From: JAICLL01 sp035252155
GTDB taxonomy: Bacteria; Planctomycetota; Planctomycetia; Pirellulales; JAICIG01
Length of the DNA stretch: 10,035 bases
Reading direction: 5' to 3'
NCBI GenBank assembly: GCA_035252155.1
Contig: DATFDL010000080.1
Span: forward strand, 1-10,035
A program made the translations under genes and the position numbers. Positions 1-6,331 of this stretch are shown here, piece after piece. Position 1 is the first letter of the stretch. Each line of letters begins with the position of its first letter. Under the pieces are notes generated by a model, which was not told the origin of the DNA, ran no database searches, and saw only the letters and a program-made list of their open reading frames with translations.

Positions 1-237
1 AGCCTGCGTGAGCGCGAAAAGGCTTTACCGCCCAAGGAAGCGACCAAGGTGATCACCATTCGTCTGCCGGAAAGCCTGCACGACGCCTTGACGACCGAGG
101 CCCATGAACGGCGGACCAGCGTCAACAAGCTCTGCATCTCGAAGCTGTTGAAACTGGTCGAAGAAGAATTGGTCCCCAACAAAAAGAAGAAACCGTCGCC
201 AGCGAGAGAAAGAGAAAAGCAAGCGATCGAAAAATAG
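1..237 (+). CDS. Ribbon-helix-helix (HicB/Arc-type) protein, 3' part only
   Basis: The frame is open from the first base to a TAG stop at 235-237, so the gene begins upstream of the window. The visible 78 residues contain VITIRLPESLHDAL followed by EAHERRTSVNKLCISKLL. This is the beta-strand plus two-helix pattern of a ribbon-helix-helix DNA-binding domain, as in HicB-family antitoxins and Arc/MetJ-type repressors. The domain is followed by a lysine-rich, highly charged tail (KKKKPSPAREREK) that could add non-specific nucleic-acid contact. A GTG at 49 could serve as a start, but it would remove the residues before the strand, has no clear ribosome binding site, and the frame stays open before it; I therefore treat the gene as partial. 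Family members usually dimerise, bind operators and repress their own promoter. No HicA-like toxin gene is visible downstream, because rnpB begins at the next base on the other strand. Whether this is an antitoxin or a stand-alone regulator cannot be told from the window. Confidence 0.75.
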   Translation, partial: SLREREKALPPKEATKVITIRLPESLHDALTTEAHERRTSVNKLCISKLLKLVEEELVPNKKKKPSPAREREKQAIEK

Positions 238-669
238 CGTGTTCAGAGCGGACCTGTAAGCCGGGTTTTGTCCCTGGTCCGTTGCCGGCCGCAGGGGATG
301 GCCATTTCTCTAGGCGGTCGATTGCTCGGCCGCTCGAGCAGCCTACCCGGAAGTCGGTGGCGGGCCGGACCAGCCCGCAGCCACGCCGCGCGGCCGATGG
401 GCCGCGCGGGGGCGTTGCTTCCTGTTTGGCTTTGCTCCGGGCGGGGTTTGCCTAGCCAGGCTGGTCGCCCAGCCTGCTGGTGAGCTCTTACCTCACCGTT
501 TCACCCTTACCGCGCGGGACGAGCCCGCGCGGCGGTTTGCTTTCTGTTGCACTTTCCCTGGCCTTGCGGCCGGTGGGCGTTACCCACCGCCCTGTCCTGC
601 AGAGCCCGGACTTTCCTCCCGCCGAAGGCGGACCTTCGGCCGGCGGCCATCCAGTCCGCTCTGAACACG
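238..669 (-). ncRNA. rnpB: RNase P RNA (class A), rnpB
   Basis: This is the catalytic RNA of ribonuclease P, which removes the 5' leader from tRNA precursors. Read on the minus strand, the conserved blocks appear in the right order. CR I, GAGGAAAGTCCGGGCTC, is at 618-602. The segment CAACAGAAAGCAAACCGCC is near 550-531. AAGGGTGAAACGGTGAGG and the adjoining TAAGAGCTCACC lie within 509-479. GGGTAGGCTGC is near 348-338 and supplies the L15 GGU that pairs with the tRNA CCA end (345-347 on the plus strand). CR V, ACAAAACCCGGCTTACAGG, is at 271-253. The ends form a perfect 16-bp P1 helix (238-253 with 654-669). The block order matches the E. coli-type RNA, and about 432 nt is on the long side for class A. 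Variable stems are GC-rich, for example the P12-like hairpin near 511-533 and a hairpin near 390-412. The 3' end abuts the stop codon of the convergent gene at 237; a T-rich stretch (TATTTTT on the minus strand, 236-230) follows P1 and may aid termination. The 5' leader length is uncertain. Confidence 0.96.
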
Positions 670-725
670 ATTTGTCGATCGCCTGCCGGCAAGTTCCTGC
701 CGCTGGCGTATCGCTCACCCGAATC

Positions 726-754
726 ATTATAAAACATGGCCGGACTGTTTTGAA
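726..754 (-). promoter_or_regulatory. Candidate sigma70-type promoter of rnpB
   Basis: On the minus strand a perfect TATAAT (731-726) lies 17 nt downstream of TTCAAA (754-749), which matches the -35 consensus at four of six positions. Initiation would fall near 719, leaving a leader of about 50 nt before the P1 helix of the RNase P RNA. It is the only consensus-quality -10 that I see upstream of rnpB. The promoter lies inside the 5' untranslated region of the divergent SEC-C gene, with its -35 element next to that gene's ribosome binding site. The leader would have to be processed or tolerated, and this is the main reason for doubt. Confidence 0.5.
728..733 (+). promoter_or_regulatory. Candidate -10 element for the DUF1186/SEC-C gene
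   Basis: TATAAA lies 33 nt upstream of the ATG at 766 and overlaps the minus-strand TATAAT of the rnpB promoter. No good -35 hexamer is present at the usual spacing (the best is TGGCGT at 704-709, a poor match). The call rests on position and on this being the only AT-rich spot in a GC-rich gap. Confidence 0.3.
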
Positions 755-765
755 CGGAGAAAAAC

Positions 766-1776
766 ATGTCAGACGTAACGCACCCACTCGTGGAAGAAGC
801 CTCCCCCGAAGCGATTGCGGCGAAAATCGATCGGATCATGTTCGAGCTCGATGCGGGCAGCAGGCGGTTGCCCGTCGACGCCATTCGCGCGGCGCGCCTC
901 CATCGCGAGTTGATGATTCCGCGGCTGATCGCCGCGATCCGCGATGCGACGGCTCGCGCACGCGAGGGAAATCTGCCCAAAGGAGAAGCTCACTTCTTCG
1001 CCCTTTTTCTGCTGATCGAGTTCAAGGCCGAAGAGGCATTTCCAGCAATTGTCGAGGCATTCTCATTGCCTGGTGAATGGTCCTACGACTTATTTGGCGA
1101 AGCGATTCATTCCACCTGGACCATTGCGCTGGCGCTCTTCGCGGCCGAGCGTCCCGAGTTTATCGATGGGTTGATTTCCGATCGCGCCTTGAACCAATAT
1201 GTCCGGTGGAACGCGGCGGAAACTTACGTGCTTCTGGTGCGCGACGGGCGATTGACGCGAGCGGAGGCGGTCGAGCGTTTGCGGCGACTCTTGAGAGACG
1301 CCACCGAACAGGAAGATACCGAAGTCGCCGGCGGTCTTGTCTGCGTCCTGCTTTCGTTCGCGCCGGTCGAAGCGCTGGACGACCTTCGCCAGGCGTTCGA
1401 CCTGGAAGTCGTTGATACCTACTTGGTCGACTGGGACAGTGTTGAGCGCAGTATCGACAAAGCCGCCGACGAGATGCAGCGGGCGCTGGACCGTTGCCCT
1501 CCGACAGAGGTCGACACCATCGAGGAGTTGCAGCATTGGGCGGCTTTCAGCGAAGAACCATCCAAGTGGCCCGTGCCGCCGCCAGTTCATACAGTCCATA
1601 TCTCGTCGCCGCTCGAGATGTCCATTTCTTCACCGCCAGACGCAACCTCGTTCCCAGCGCCTCTTGAGCCGCTGGCGTCACCCGTCGAACCCCGGGGCGA
1701 TCGCGTCGGCCGCAATGACCCGTGCCCGTGTGGCAGTGGCAAAAAGTTCAAAAAGTGCTGTGGCGGGCGTAACTGA
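766..1776 (+). CDS. DUF1186 domain protein with C-terminal SEC-C zinc motif
   Basis: A 336-residue protein starting at ATG 766, with GGAGA (756-760) five bases upstream as a good ribosome binding site. Residues about 20-235 are helical and HEAT-like, and resemble DUF1186, including the typical segments ALNQYVRWNAAETYVLLV and an ending of the type AFDLEVVDTYLVDWDSVE. Residues about 236-314 form a low-complexity linker rich in proline and serine. The C-terminus is a textbook SEC-C motif, RNDPCPCGSGKKFKKCC, with zinc ligands C320, C322, C331 and C332 (CxCx8CC). SEC-C motifs occur at the end of SecA, where the zinc fold contacts SecB and ribosomes, and in many uncharacterised proteins. There is no signal peptide, so the protein is probably cytoplasmic. 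It is divergent from rnpB and may share its promoter region. The biochemical role of DUF1186 is not known to me; adaptor or scaffold work at ribosomes or nascent chains is only an inference from the SEC-C tail. Confidence 0.88.
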   Translation: MSDVTHPLVEEASPEAIAAKIDRIMFELDAGSRRLPVDAIRAARLHRELMIPRLIAAIRDATARAREGNLPKGEAHFFALFLLIEFKAEEAFPAIVEAFSLPGEWSYDLFGEAIHSTWTIALALFAAERPEFIDGLISDRALNQYVRWNAAETYVLLVRDGRLTRAEAVERLRRLLRDATEQEDTEVAGGLVCVLLSFAPVEALDDLRQAFDLEVVDTYLVDWDSVERSIDKAADEMQRALDRCPPTEVDTIEELQHWAAFSEEPSKWPVPPPVHTVHISSPLEMSISSPPDATSFPAPLEPLASPVEPRGDRVGRNDPCPCGSGKKFKKCCGGRN

Positions 1777-1900
1777 TCGGTCGGGCCACGGACATCAACT
1801 TGCGAGCATCGCGCGGTGCATCTAGACTTTTTAGAATAATACAGTGATGCGGGGCAGCCCGCCGCCCCCCCGCCCGATAAACTCCATTCGCGAGATCTGC
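1777..1900. other. Intergenic spacer with weak promoter-like AT stretch
   Basis: This 124-bp gap separates the SEC-C gene from the next gene on the same strand. It contains an AT-rich stretch, TTTTTAGAATAATACAG (near 1828-1844), with -10-like hexamers TAGAAT (1832-1837) or AATAAT (1835-1840), and a C-run near 1861-1873. No convincing -35 lies at 16-18 bp, and no strong hairpin followed by T residues is visible. If the AT stretch is the -10, transcription would start close to 1845, which favours translation from ATG 1901 over the longer GTG/ATG reading at 1844/1847. Confidence 0.35.
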
Positions 1901-4900
1901 ATGCTTGTTCGTCCAGAGGCCGATTGCTCCCACCGCCGCACGATGTGTTTTTGGTTCGTCCTGGCGTTGCTGGGTTGTTTTTGTCCGGCGTCTGCTGTTG
2001 CTGAGCCCCAGTACCCGCCCTCGCTGGTGGCGCCGACCGAGCCGCTTACGCCTGACGAAGAACAAGCGAAGTTTCATCTGCCGCCCGGCTTCAGCATCGA
2101 GCTGATTGCCAGCGAACCGGCGATCCATAAGCCGATGAATCTGAACTTCGACAGCCGCGGCCGGCTCTATGTGACCAGCTCGTTGGAGTACCCGTTCCCG
2201 GTGCGCGATGGCAAGCCAAGCCGCGACACGCTGCACGTGCTGGCCGATCACGACCGCGATGGACGTTTTGAAACGGTCACACAGGTGATCGGTGGGCTGA
2301 ACATTCCTATCGGCGTCACGCCGGTCGCCGACGGCGCGATCTATTACACCATTCCGAATATCTATCGTTGGACCGGCGATGTCGAACAGCCCGACGGCCA
2401 GCCGGGCAAGCTGCTCTATGGCACCTTCGGCTCTCAAGACACCCACGGCATGGCCAGCTCATTCACTCGCTGGATCGACGGCTGGATCTATGCGTGCCAT
2501 GGCTTCGCGAACACCTCGAATGTTTCCGGGGCCGACCGTCGGCAGTTCACCATGCAGTCGGGCAACACCTTTCGCATGCGTGCCGACGGTTCGCACGCCG
2601 AGCAGGTCACGCACGGGCAGGTCAACCCGTTCGGCCTCTGCTTCGATCCGTTGGGCAATCTTTACTCGGCCGATTGCCATTCGATGCCGATCTATCAACT
2701 GCTGCGCGGGGCGTATTATCCCAGCTTCGGCAAGCCGCACGATGGCCTCGACTTCGGCCCCACGATGATCGGGCATAGTCACGGCTCGACCGGCATCGCG
2801 GGCGTTGTGTACTACGCGGCCGAACATTTTCCGGCCGAGTACCGCGACACGGTCTTCATCGGCAACCCCGTGACCGGCCGTGTCAACCACGATCGGCTGC
2901 AGTCGCACGGCTCGACGTTCGAGGCCATCGAGCAGCCCGACTTCATCACGTGCGACGATCCTTGGTTCCGCCCCGTCGATTTGAAGCTGGGACCCGATGG
3001 CGCGCTCTACATCGCCGACTTTTACAACCGGATCATCGGACACTACGAGGTGCCGTTGACGCATCCCGGCCGCGATCGGCACCGGGGCCGCATCTGGCGA
3101 GTGTCGTATCGCAAAGAGGCCGGAGGCCAGAGGTCAGAGGCCAGGGAGACGGCGCCGCCGGACCTGTCACTTTGGTCAACCGCGCAGTTGATCGAGCTGT
3201 TAGGCGACGCGAATCTCAGCGTCCGGGTGCTGGCCACCGAAGAGTTGGCGACACGGGCGGAGCTTTCTCCAGCCGAGTTGTTGCCCGAGGGCGATGACGA
3301 AACAAGCGCACGGCGACGGGCGCACGGGCTGTGGCTCGTCGAGCGGCGCGTGCCGGGCGGGCTCGATGCCAGCGCGATCGAGCGATTGGCCGGTGACCCC
3401 TCCCGGCTGGTGCGAGTGCATCTGATCAAGGCGTTGGCCGAGCGGTCCGATTGGTCGAAGGGGTCGGTCGATATCGCCGCGCTGGTGCGAGGCAGGTTGA
3501 CCGACGCCGATCCGTTCGTGCGCCGAGCGGCGGCTGACGCGCTGGGCAGGCATCCGCGCGTCGAATCGATCGAGCCGCTTTTGAAGCTCTGGTCGGCCAC
3601 GCCTGCCGATGACACACACTTGATTCATGTGGTGCGAATGGCTCTACGCGATCATTTGCTGACCGAAGACATGTATGGTCGCCTGACCGGGCTCACCGCT
3701 GCCAATGAATCGTATGCCGATCGGTTGGCCGAGGTCAGCCTCGGTGCGCCGACACCCGACGCGGCTGAATACCTCTTTGCCCATCTCAAACGTCGCGGTG
3801 ATGCCGCGCCGCGCATCGCCACTTTCGCACATCACATCGCCCGCTATTTACCACAGGAAGCCTTGCAGCCGTTTTATGTCTGGGCTGAGGGCCGGAGGGA
3901 AGGTGATCTCGCGCAGGCGCGCGACCTCGTGTTGGCGGTCGAGCACGGTTTGCAAGAGCGCGGCGCGGCGCCGCCCGATCACCTGACCCGTTGGTCGGCC
4001 GACGTGGCTCGTCAGTTGCTCGCGGCCGATTCGCAGCCGCTGGTGCAGGGCGGCATCGCGTTGGTCCGCGAGCTGAAGCTGAGCGGATTGCAACAGGAAC
4101 TGGCCGAGCTTGCGACGGCGCACGACAAACCGGTCGAATTGCGGTCGGCGGCCGTCGATGCCTGCGTGGCCAACGACTCGGGCCGCTCGATCGCGCTGCT
4201 GCGCACGCTGTTGGGCAAGGCCAATGAGTCGCTGCCGCTGCGGCAAAAAGCGGCGGGGGCACTGGCGAACCTGGGTCAACCCGCCGCGCGCGAGGCGCTG
4301 CTGGCCGAGCTGCGCACCGCCGCCGACCGGCTGGCGATCGAAATCGCCGCTGCGCTGGCCCTCAAGCCGGAGGGTGCGGAGGCTCTGTTAAACGAAGTCT
4401 CGGCCGGCAAGGCCTCGCCGCGGCTCTTGATCGAGCGCGTGGTGCGCGAACGCCTGGCGGCGGCCAAGTTGCCGAATCTCGATGAGCAGTTGGCCAAACT
4501 AACTGCCGACTTGCCGCCCGCCGATGAGCGGATCGCACAGCTCATCGCCGCCCGGCGCGAAACGTTCGCCAAAGCCCAAACCAACGCGGCCGTGGGGCAG
4601 CAAGTTTTTGCAAAAACCTGCTCCGGCTGCCATCGCGTAGCCGGCCAGGGCGCCAAGATCGGTCCCGATCTCGACGGCGTGGGTCTGCGCGGAGTCGATC
4701 GTTTGCTCGAAGACATACTCGATCCTAGTCGAAACGTCGATCAGGCGTTTCGGGCAACCGTGGTCAGCACCAGCGAGGGTCTGACACTCTCGGGCCTGGT
4801 GCTACGTGAGGAAGGCGCTGTGTTGGTGCTGGCCGACGCACAAGGAAAGGAAGTCCGCGTCCCGATCGCCGAAATCGACGAGCGGGCCGTCACCAAGCTT

Positions 4901-4996
4901 TCGCCGATGCCGAACAACGTAGCCGACCTGGTGCCCGAAAACGATCTCGTTAACTTGCTTGCCTTTTTATTGTCGCAGCGGCAGAAGGGTGAATAG
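1901..4996 (+). CDS. PVC-type haem-binding dehydrogenase/cytochrome c with HEAT repeats
   Basis: A 1031-residue exported protein when read from ATG 1901. That start leaves an arginine-containing n-region, a hydrophobic core (MCFWFVLALLGCF) and a likely AVA|EP cleavage site, with a modest GAG at 1892-1894 upstream. The GTG/ATG at 1844/1847 would add a proline-rich extension ahead of the signal peptide and has no ribosome binding site. Residues about 60-403 form a glucose/sorbosone-dehydrogenase-like beta-propeller of the PVC membrane-bound dehydrogenase type, with DHDRDGRFE and LGPDGALYIADFYNRIIGH. Residues about 420-880 are HEAT-like helical repeats. The C-terminus is the Pirellula/Verrucomicrobium-type cytochrome c domain: CSGCH at C907-H911 ligates haem, followed by GPDLDGVG, ILDPSRNVDQAFR and SPMP, whose M1003 is the probable distal ligand. 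These proteins are abundant in planctomycetes and are thought to oxidise sugars or alcohols in the periplasm and pass electrons to the cytochrome; the substrate is unknown. A heptamer repeat sits in the linker after the propeller (3116-3143). Confidence 0.93.
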   Translation: MLVRPEADCSHRRTMCFWFVLALLGCFCPASAVAEPQYPPSLVAPTEPLTPDEEQAKFHLPPGFSIELIASEPAIHKPMNLNFDSRGRLYVTSSLEYPFPVRDGKPSRDTLHVLADHDRDGRFETVTQVIGGLNIPIGVTPVADGAIYYTIPNIYRWTGDVEQPDGQPGKLLYGTFGSQDTHGMASSFTRWIDGWIYACHGFANTSNVSGADRRQFTMQSGNTFRMRADGSHAEQVTHGQVNPFGLCFDPLGNLYSADCHSMPIYQLLRGAYYPSFGKPHDGLDFGPTMIGHSHGSTGIAGVVYYAAEHFPAEYRDTVFIGNPVTGRVNHDRLQSHGSTFEAIEQPDFITCDDPWFRPVDLKLGPDGALYIADFYNRIIGHYEVPLTHPGRDRHRGRIWRVSYRKEAGGQRSEARETAPPDLSLWSTAQLIELLGDANLSVRVLATEELATRAELSPAELLPEGDDETSARRRAHGLWLVERRVPGGLDASAIERLAGDPSRLVRVHLIKALAERSDWSKGSVDIAALVRGRLTDADPFVRRAAADALGRHPRVESIEPLLKLWSATPADDTHLIHVVRMALRDHLLTEDMYGRLTGLTAANESYADRLAEVSLGAPTPDAAEYLFAHLKRRGDAAPRIATFAHHIARYLPQEALQPFYVWAEGRREGDLAQARDLVLAVEHGLQERGAAPPDHLTRWSADVARQLLAADSQPLVQGGIALVRELKLSGLQQELAELATAHDKPVELRSAAVDACVANDSGRSIALLRTLLGKANESLPLRQKAAGALANLGQPAAREALLAELRTAADRLAIEIAAALALKPEGAEALLNEVSAGKASPRLLIERVVRERLAAAKLPNLDEQLAKLTADLPPADERIAQLIAARRETFAKAQTNAAVGQQVFAKTCSGCHRVAGQGAKIGPDLDGVGLRGVDRLLEDILDPSRNVDQAFRATVVSTSEGLTLSGLVLREEGAVLVLADAQGKEVRVPIAEIDERAVTKLSPMPNNVADLVPENDLVNLLAFLLSQRQKGE
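3116..3143 (+). repeat. Heptanucleotide tandem repeat (GAGGYCR x4) inside a CDS
   Basis: Four consecutive 7-nt units, GAGGCCG, GAGGCCA, GAGGTCA and GAGGCCA, then a decayed GGGAGAC. Seven is not a multiple of three, so the units are read in shifting frames and give the non-repetitive linker EAGGQRSEARE between the propeller and the HEAT region of the cytochrome protein. A gain or loss of one unit would shift the reading frame. Confidence 0.8.
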
Positions 4997-5023
4997 CAAT
5001 CCGGCGATGCCCCGGCGTTACGG

Positions 5024-5091
5024 CGGTAGTCCCGGCCCTTGTGGCCGGCAGCGGGTGTCGAAACCGCCGGGCACAAGGTCCGGAGCTACCG
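5024..5091. repeat. 28-bp-arm imperfect palindrome covering a ribosome binding site
   Basis: The left arm (5024-5051) and right arm (5064-5091) are reverse complements at 23 of 28 positions, and one mismatch would be a G-U pair in RNA. The loop is 12 nt (5052-5063). The element starts 27 bp after the stop of the cytochrome gene and ends at the base before GTG 5092. The Shine-Dalgarno-like GGAG (5082-5085) of the methyltransferase gene lies in the right arm. No T-run follows on the plus strand, so it is not a standard intrinsic terminator. It may be a REP- or MITE-like dispersed element, or an mRNA hairpin that attenuates read-through or translation. Confidence 0.8.
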
Positions 5092-6198
5092 GTGGAACCG
5101 ACTGAAACGCATCACACCGTGACGGCCTCGTTCATCTTTCTCACTTGCCAGGTTGGCGCCGAGGGGGCGGTCAAACGTGAATTGGCCCGGCAATGGCCGG
5201 CCTTTCGCTTCGCCTTTTCGCGGCCGGGCTTCTTGACGTTCAAGCTGCCGCCCGACGCCGCCCTGGCCGACGACTTCGACCTGCACGGCATTTTTGCCCG
5301 TAGCTACGGTTTCTCTTTGGGCAAAGTGGTCGGAGCGACGACCGACGAGCTCGCGGCCGAAGCGATACGTCTTGCGGCGGGGCGCACGTTTGAGCGGCTG
5401 CACGTCTTTCCGCGCGACACGGCGGCGCCAGGCGAGCATGATTTTGAGGCGGGCTTTACGCCGAACTCGCGCGAGGCCGAGGCGGCCCTGCGACGCGCGT
5501 GGGCTGCGGCCATGCCCATGCCGCCGCCCCAGCGCCGCCTGGCACGGCCGGGCGACCTGGTGCTCGATTGCGTGCTGGTCGAGCCGAATGAGTGGTGGCT
5601 CGGCTGGCATCGCGCCCGCGGTTGGGCTTCGCGCCGGCCGGGTGGACTTAAGCGTCTGCGCCTGCCCGACGACGCCGTGTCGAGGGCGTACCTGAAAATG
5701 GAGGAGGCGCTCCGTTGGTCGCGGCTGCCGATCGAGGCGGGCCAGCGGGCGGTCGAGCTCGGTTGCTCGCCGGGCGGATCGTGCCAGGCGCTGCTTCGTC
5801 GGCGGTTGCAGGTGACGGGCGTCGATCCGGCCGAGATGCATCCGGCGGTGCTGGCTGATCCGCATTTCATTCACGTGCGTAAGCGGGCGGCCGATGTGCG
5901 GCGGCGCGATTTCCGCGGCGTCGATTGGTTGCTGGCCGATATGAACGTCGCCCCGGCGTTTACGCTCGATACCGTCGAGGCGATCGCGCGGCATCCGAGC
6001 GTCAACGTACGTGGGCTGCTCCTGATGCTCAAATTGATCGATTGGCGATTGGCCGATGACGCGCCGGCATACCTTAGGCGGATCCGCTCGTGGGGCTTTC
6101 CGTATGTTCGCGCTCGGCAACTTCAATACAACCGCCAAGAGTTTTGCGTCGCCGCGCTACGCCATAAGCCGCGGCCTAGAGTGCGCGGACACAGGTAA
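5092..6198 (+). CDS. RlmM-like 23S rRNA 2'-O-ribose methyltransferase
   Basis: A 368-residue protein, close to the 366 of E. coli RlmM, which methylates the 2'-OH of C2498 in 23S rRNA using S-adenosylmethionine. GTG 5092 was chosen because GGAG (5082-5085) lies six bases upstream; GTG 5119, just before the first strand (TASFIFLTC), is the alternative. Residues about 10-100 resemble the THUMP-type RNA-binding part. Residues about 200-355 are an RrmJ/FtsJ-like Rossmann methyltransferase. The SAM-binding motif GCSPGGS is at 224-230, followed by VTGVDPAEM. The K-D-K-E catalytic tetrad of 2'-O-methyltransferases is visible as K202 (YLKMEEA), D283 (LLADMN), K314 (LMLKLIDW) and E350 (ARQLQYNRQEFCV). 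These segments match E. coli LKLEEAF, LGACPGGW, CDMVEKP, FNLKLP and ARQLYHDREEV by recall. It follows the cytochrome gene on the same strand with a palindrome between them, so co-transcription is possible but functionally unrelated. The target base in this organism is an inference. Confidence 0.85.
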   Translation: MEPTETHHTVTASFIFLTCQVGAEGAVKRELARQWPAFRFAFSRPGFLTFKLPPDAALADDFDLHGIFARSYGFSLGKVVGATTDELAAEAIRLAAGRTFERLHVFPRDTAAPGEHDFEAGFTPNSREAEAALRRAWAAAMPMPPPQRRLARPGDLVLDCVLVEPNEWWLGWHRARGWASRRPGGLKRLRLPDDAVSRAYLKMEEALRWSRLPIEAGQRAVELGCSPGGSCQALLRRRLQVTGVDPAEMHPAVLADPHFIHVRKRAADVRRRDFRGVDWLLADMNVAPAFTLDTVEAIARHPSVNVRGLLLMLKLIDWRLADDAPAYLRRIRSWGFPYVRARQLQYNRQEFCVAALRHKPRPRVRGHR

Positions 6199-6220
6199 AC
6201 GCTGCGCGGCGGTCTGTTGT

Positions 6221-6245
6221 GTGGACCGAGTGAAGCGAGTCCCAC
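6221..6245. repeat. Small inverted repeat in the convergent gap
   Basis: GTGGAC (6221-6226) and GTCCCAC (6239-6245) pair with one bulged base around the loop CGAGTGAAGCGA. It lies 22 bp after the stop of the methyltransferase gene. There is no T-run behind it on either strand. It could be a weak terminator hairpin or a remnant of a dispersed palindromic repeat. Confidence 0.4.
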
Positions 6246-6331
6246 CTTCGCCAGATTGGCCTCTAATCTTCCGCGCTGGCCGAATGCTGGGATTCGCGAG
6301 CTCGTCCTATCCTACGTGCATAATCCGCATT

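Noticed and set aside
1..237. A complete HicAB toxin-antitoxin pair
   Set aside because: Only the RHH part is visible. The next feature downstream is rnpB on the other strand, and the upstream side is outside the window, so no toxin can be claimed.
480..1076. 198-residue plus-strand open frame over rnpB and the start of the SEC-C gene, and the minus-strand 157-residue frame at 507-980
   Set aside because: Both run through the conserved RNase P RNA and overlap the well-supported SEC-C gene. Their composition is arginine/proline-rich, as expected for GC-rich shadow frames, with no domain resemblance.
1844..1900. Longer start (GTG 1844 or ATG 1847) for the cytochrome protein
   Set aside because: It adds a proline-rich stretch before the signal peptide and has no ribosome binding site. 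A possible -10 element lies just upstream of it, so it may not even be in the transcript.
5041..5091. Longer start (GTG 5041) for the RlmM-like protein
   Set aside because: It would place coding sequence across the loop and right arm of the palindrome. GTG 5092 has a well-spaced GGAG.
5086..6138. 350-residue minus-strand open frame opposite the RlmM-like gene
   Set aside because: The plus strand carries the complete K-D-K-E tetrad and SAM motif. The minus-strand product is arginine-rich with no family signature.
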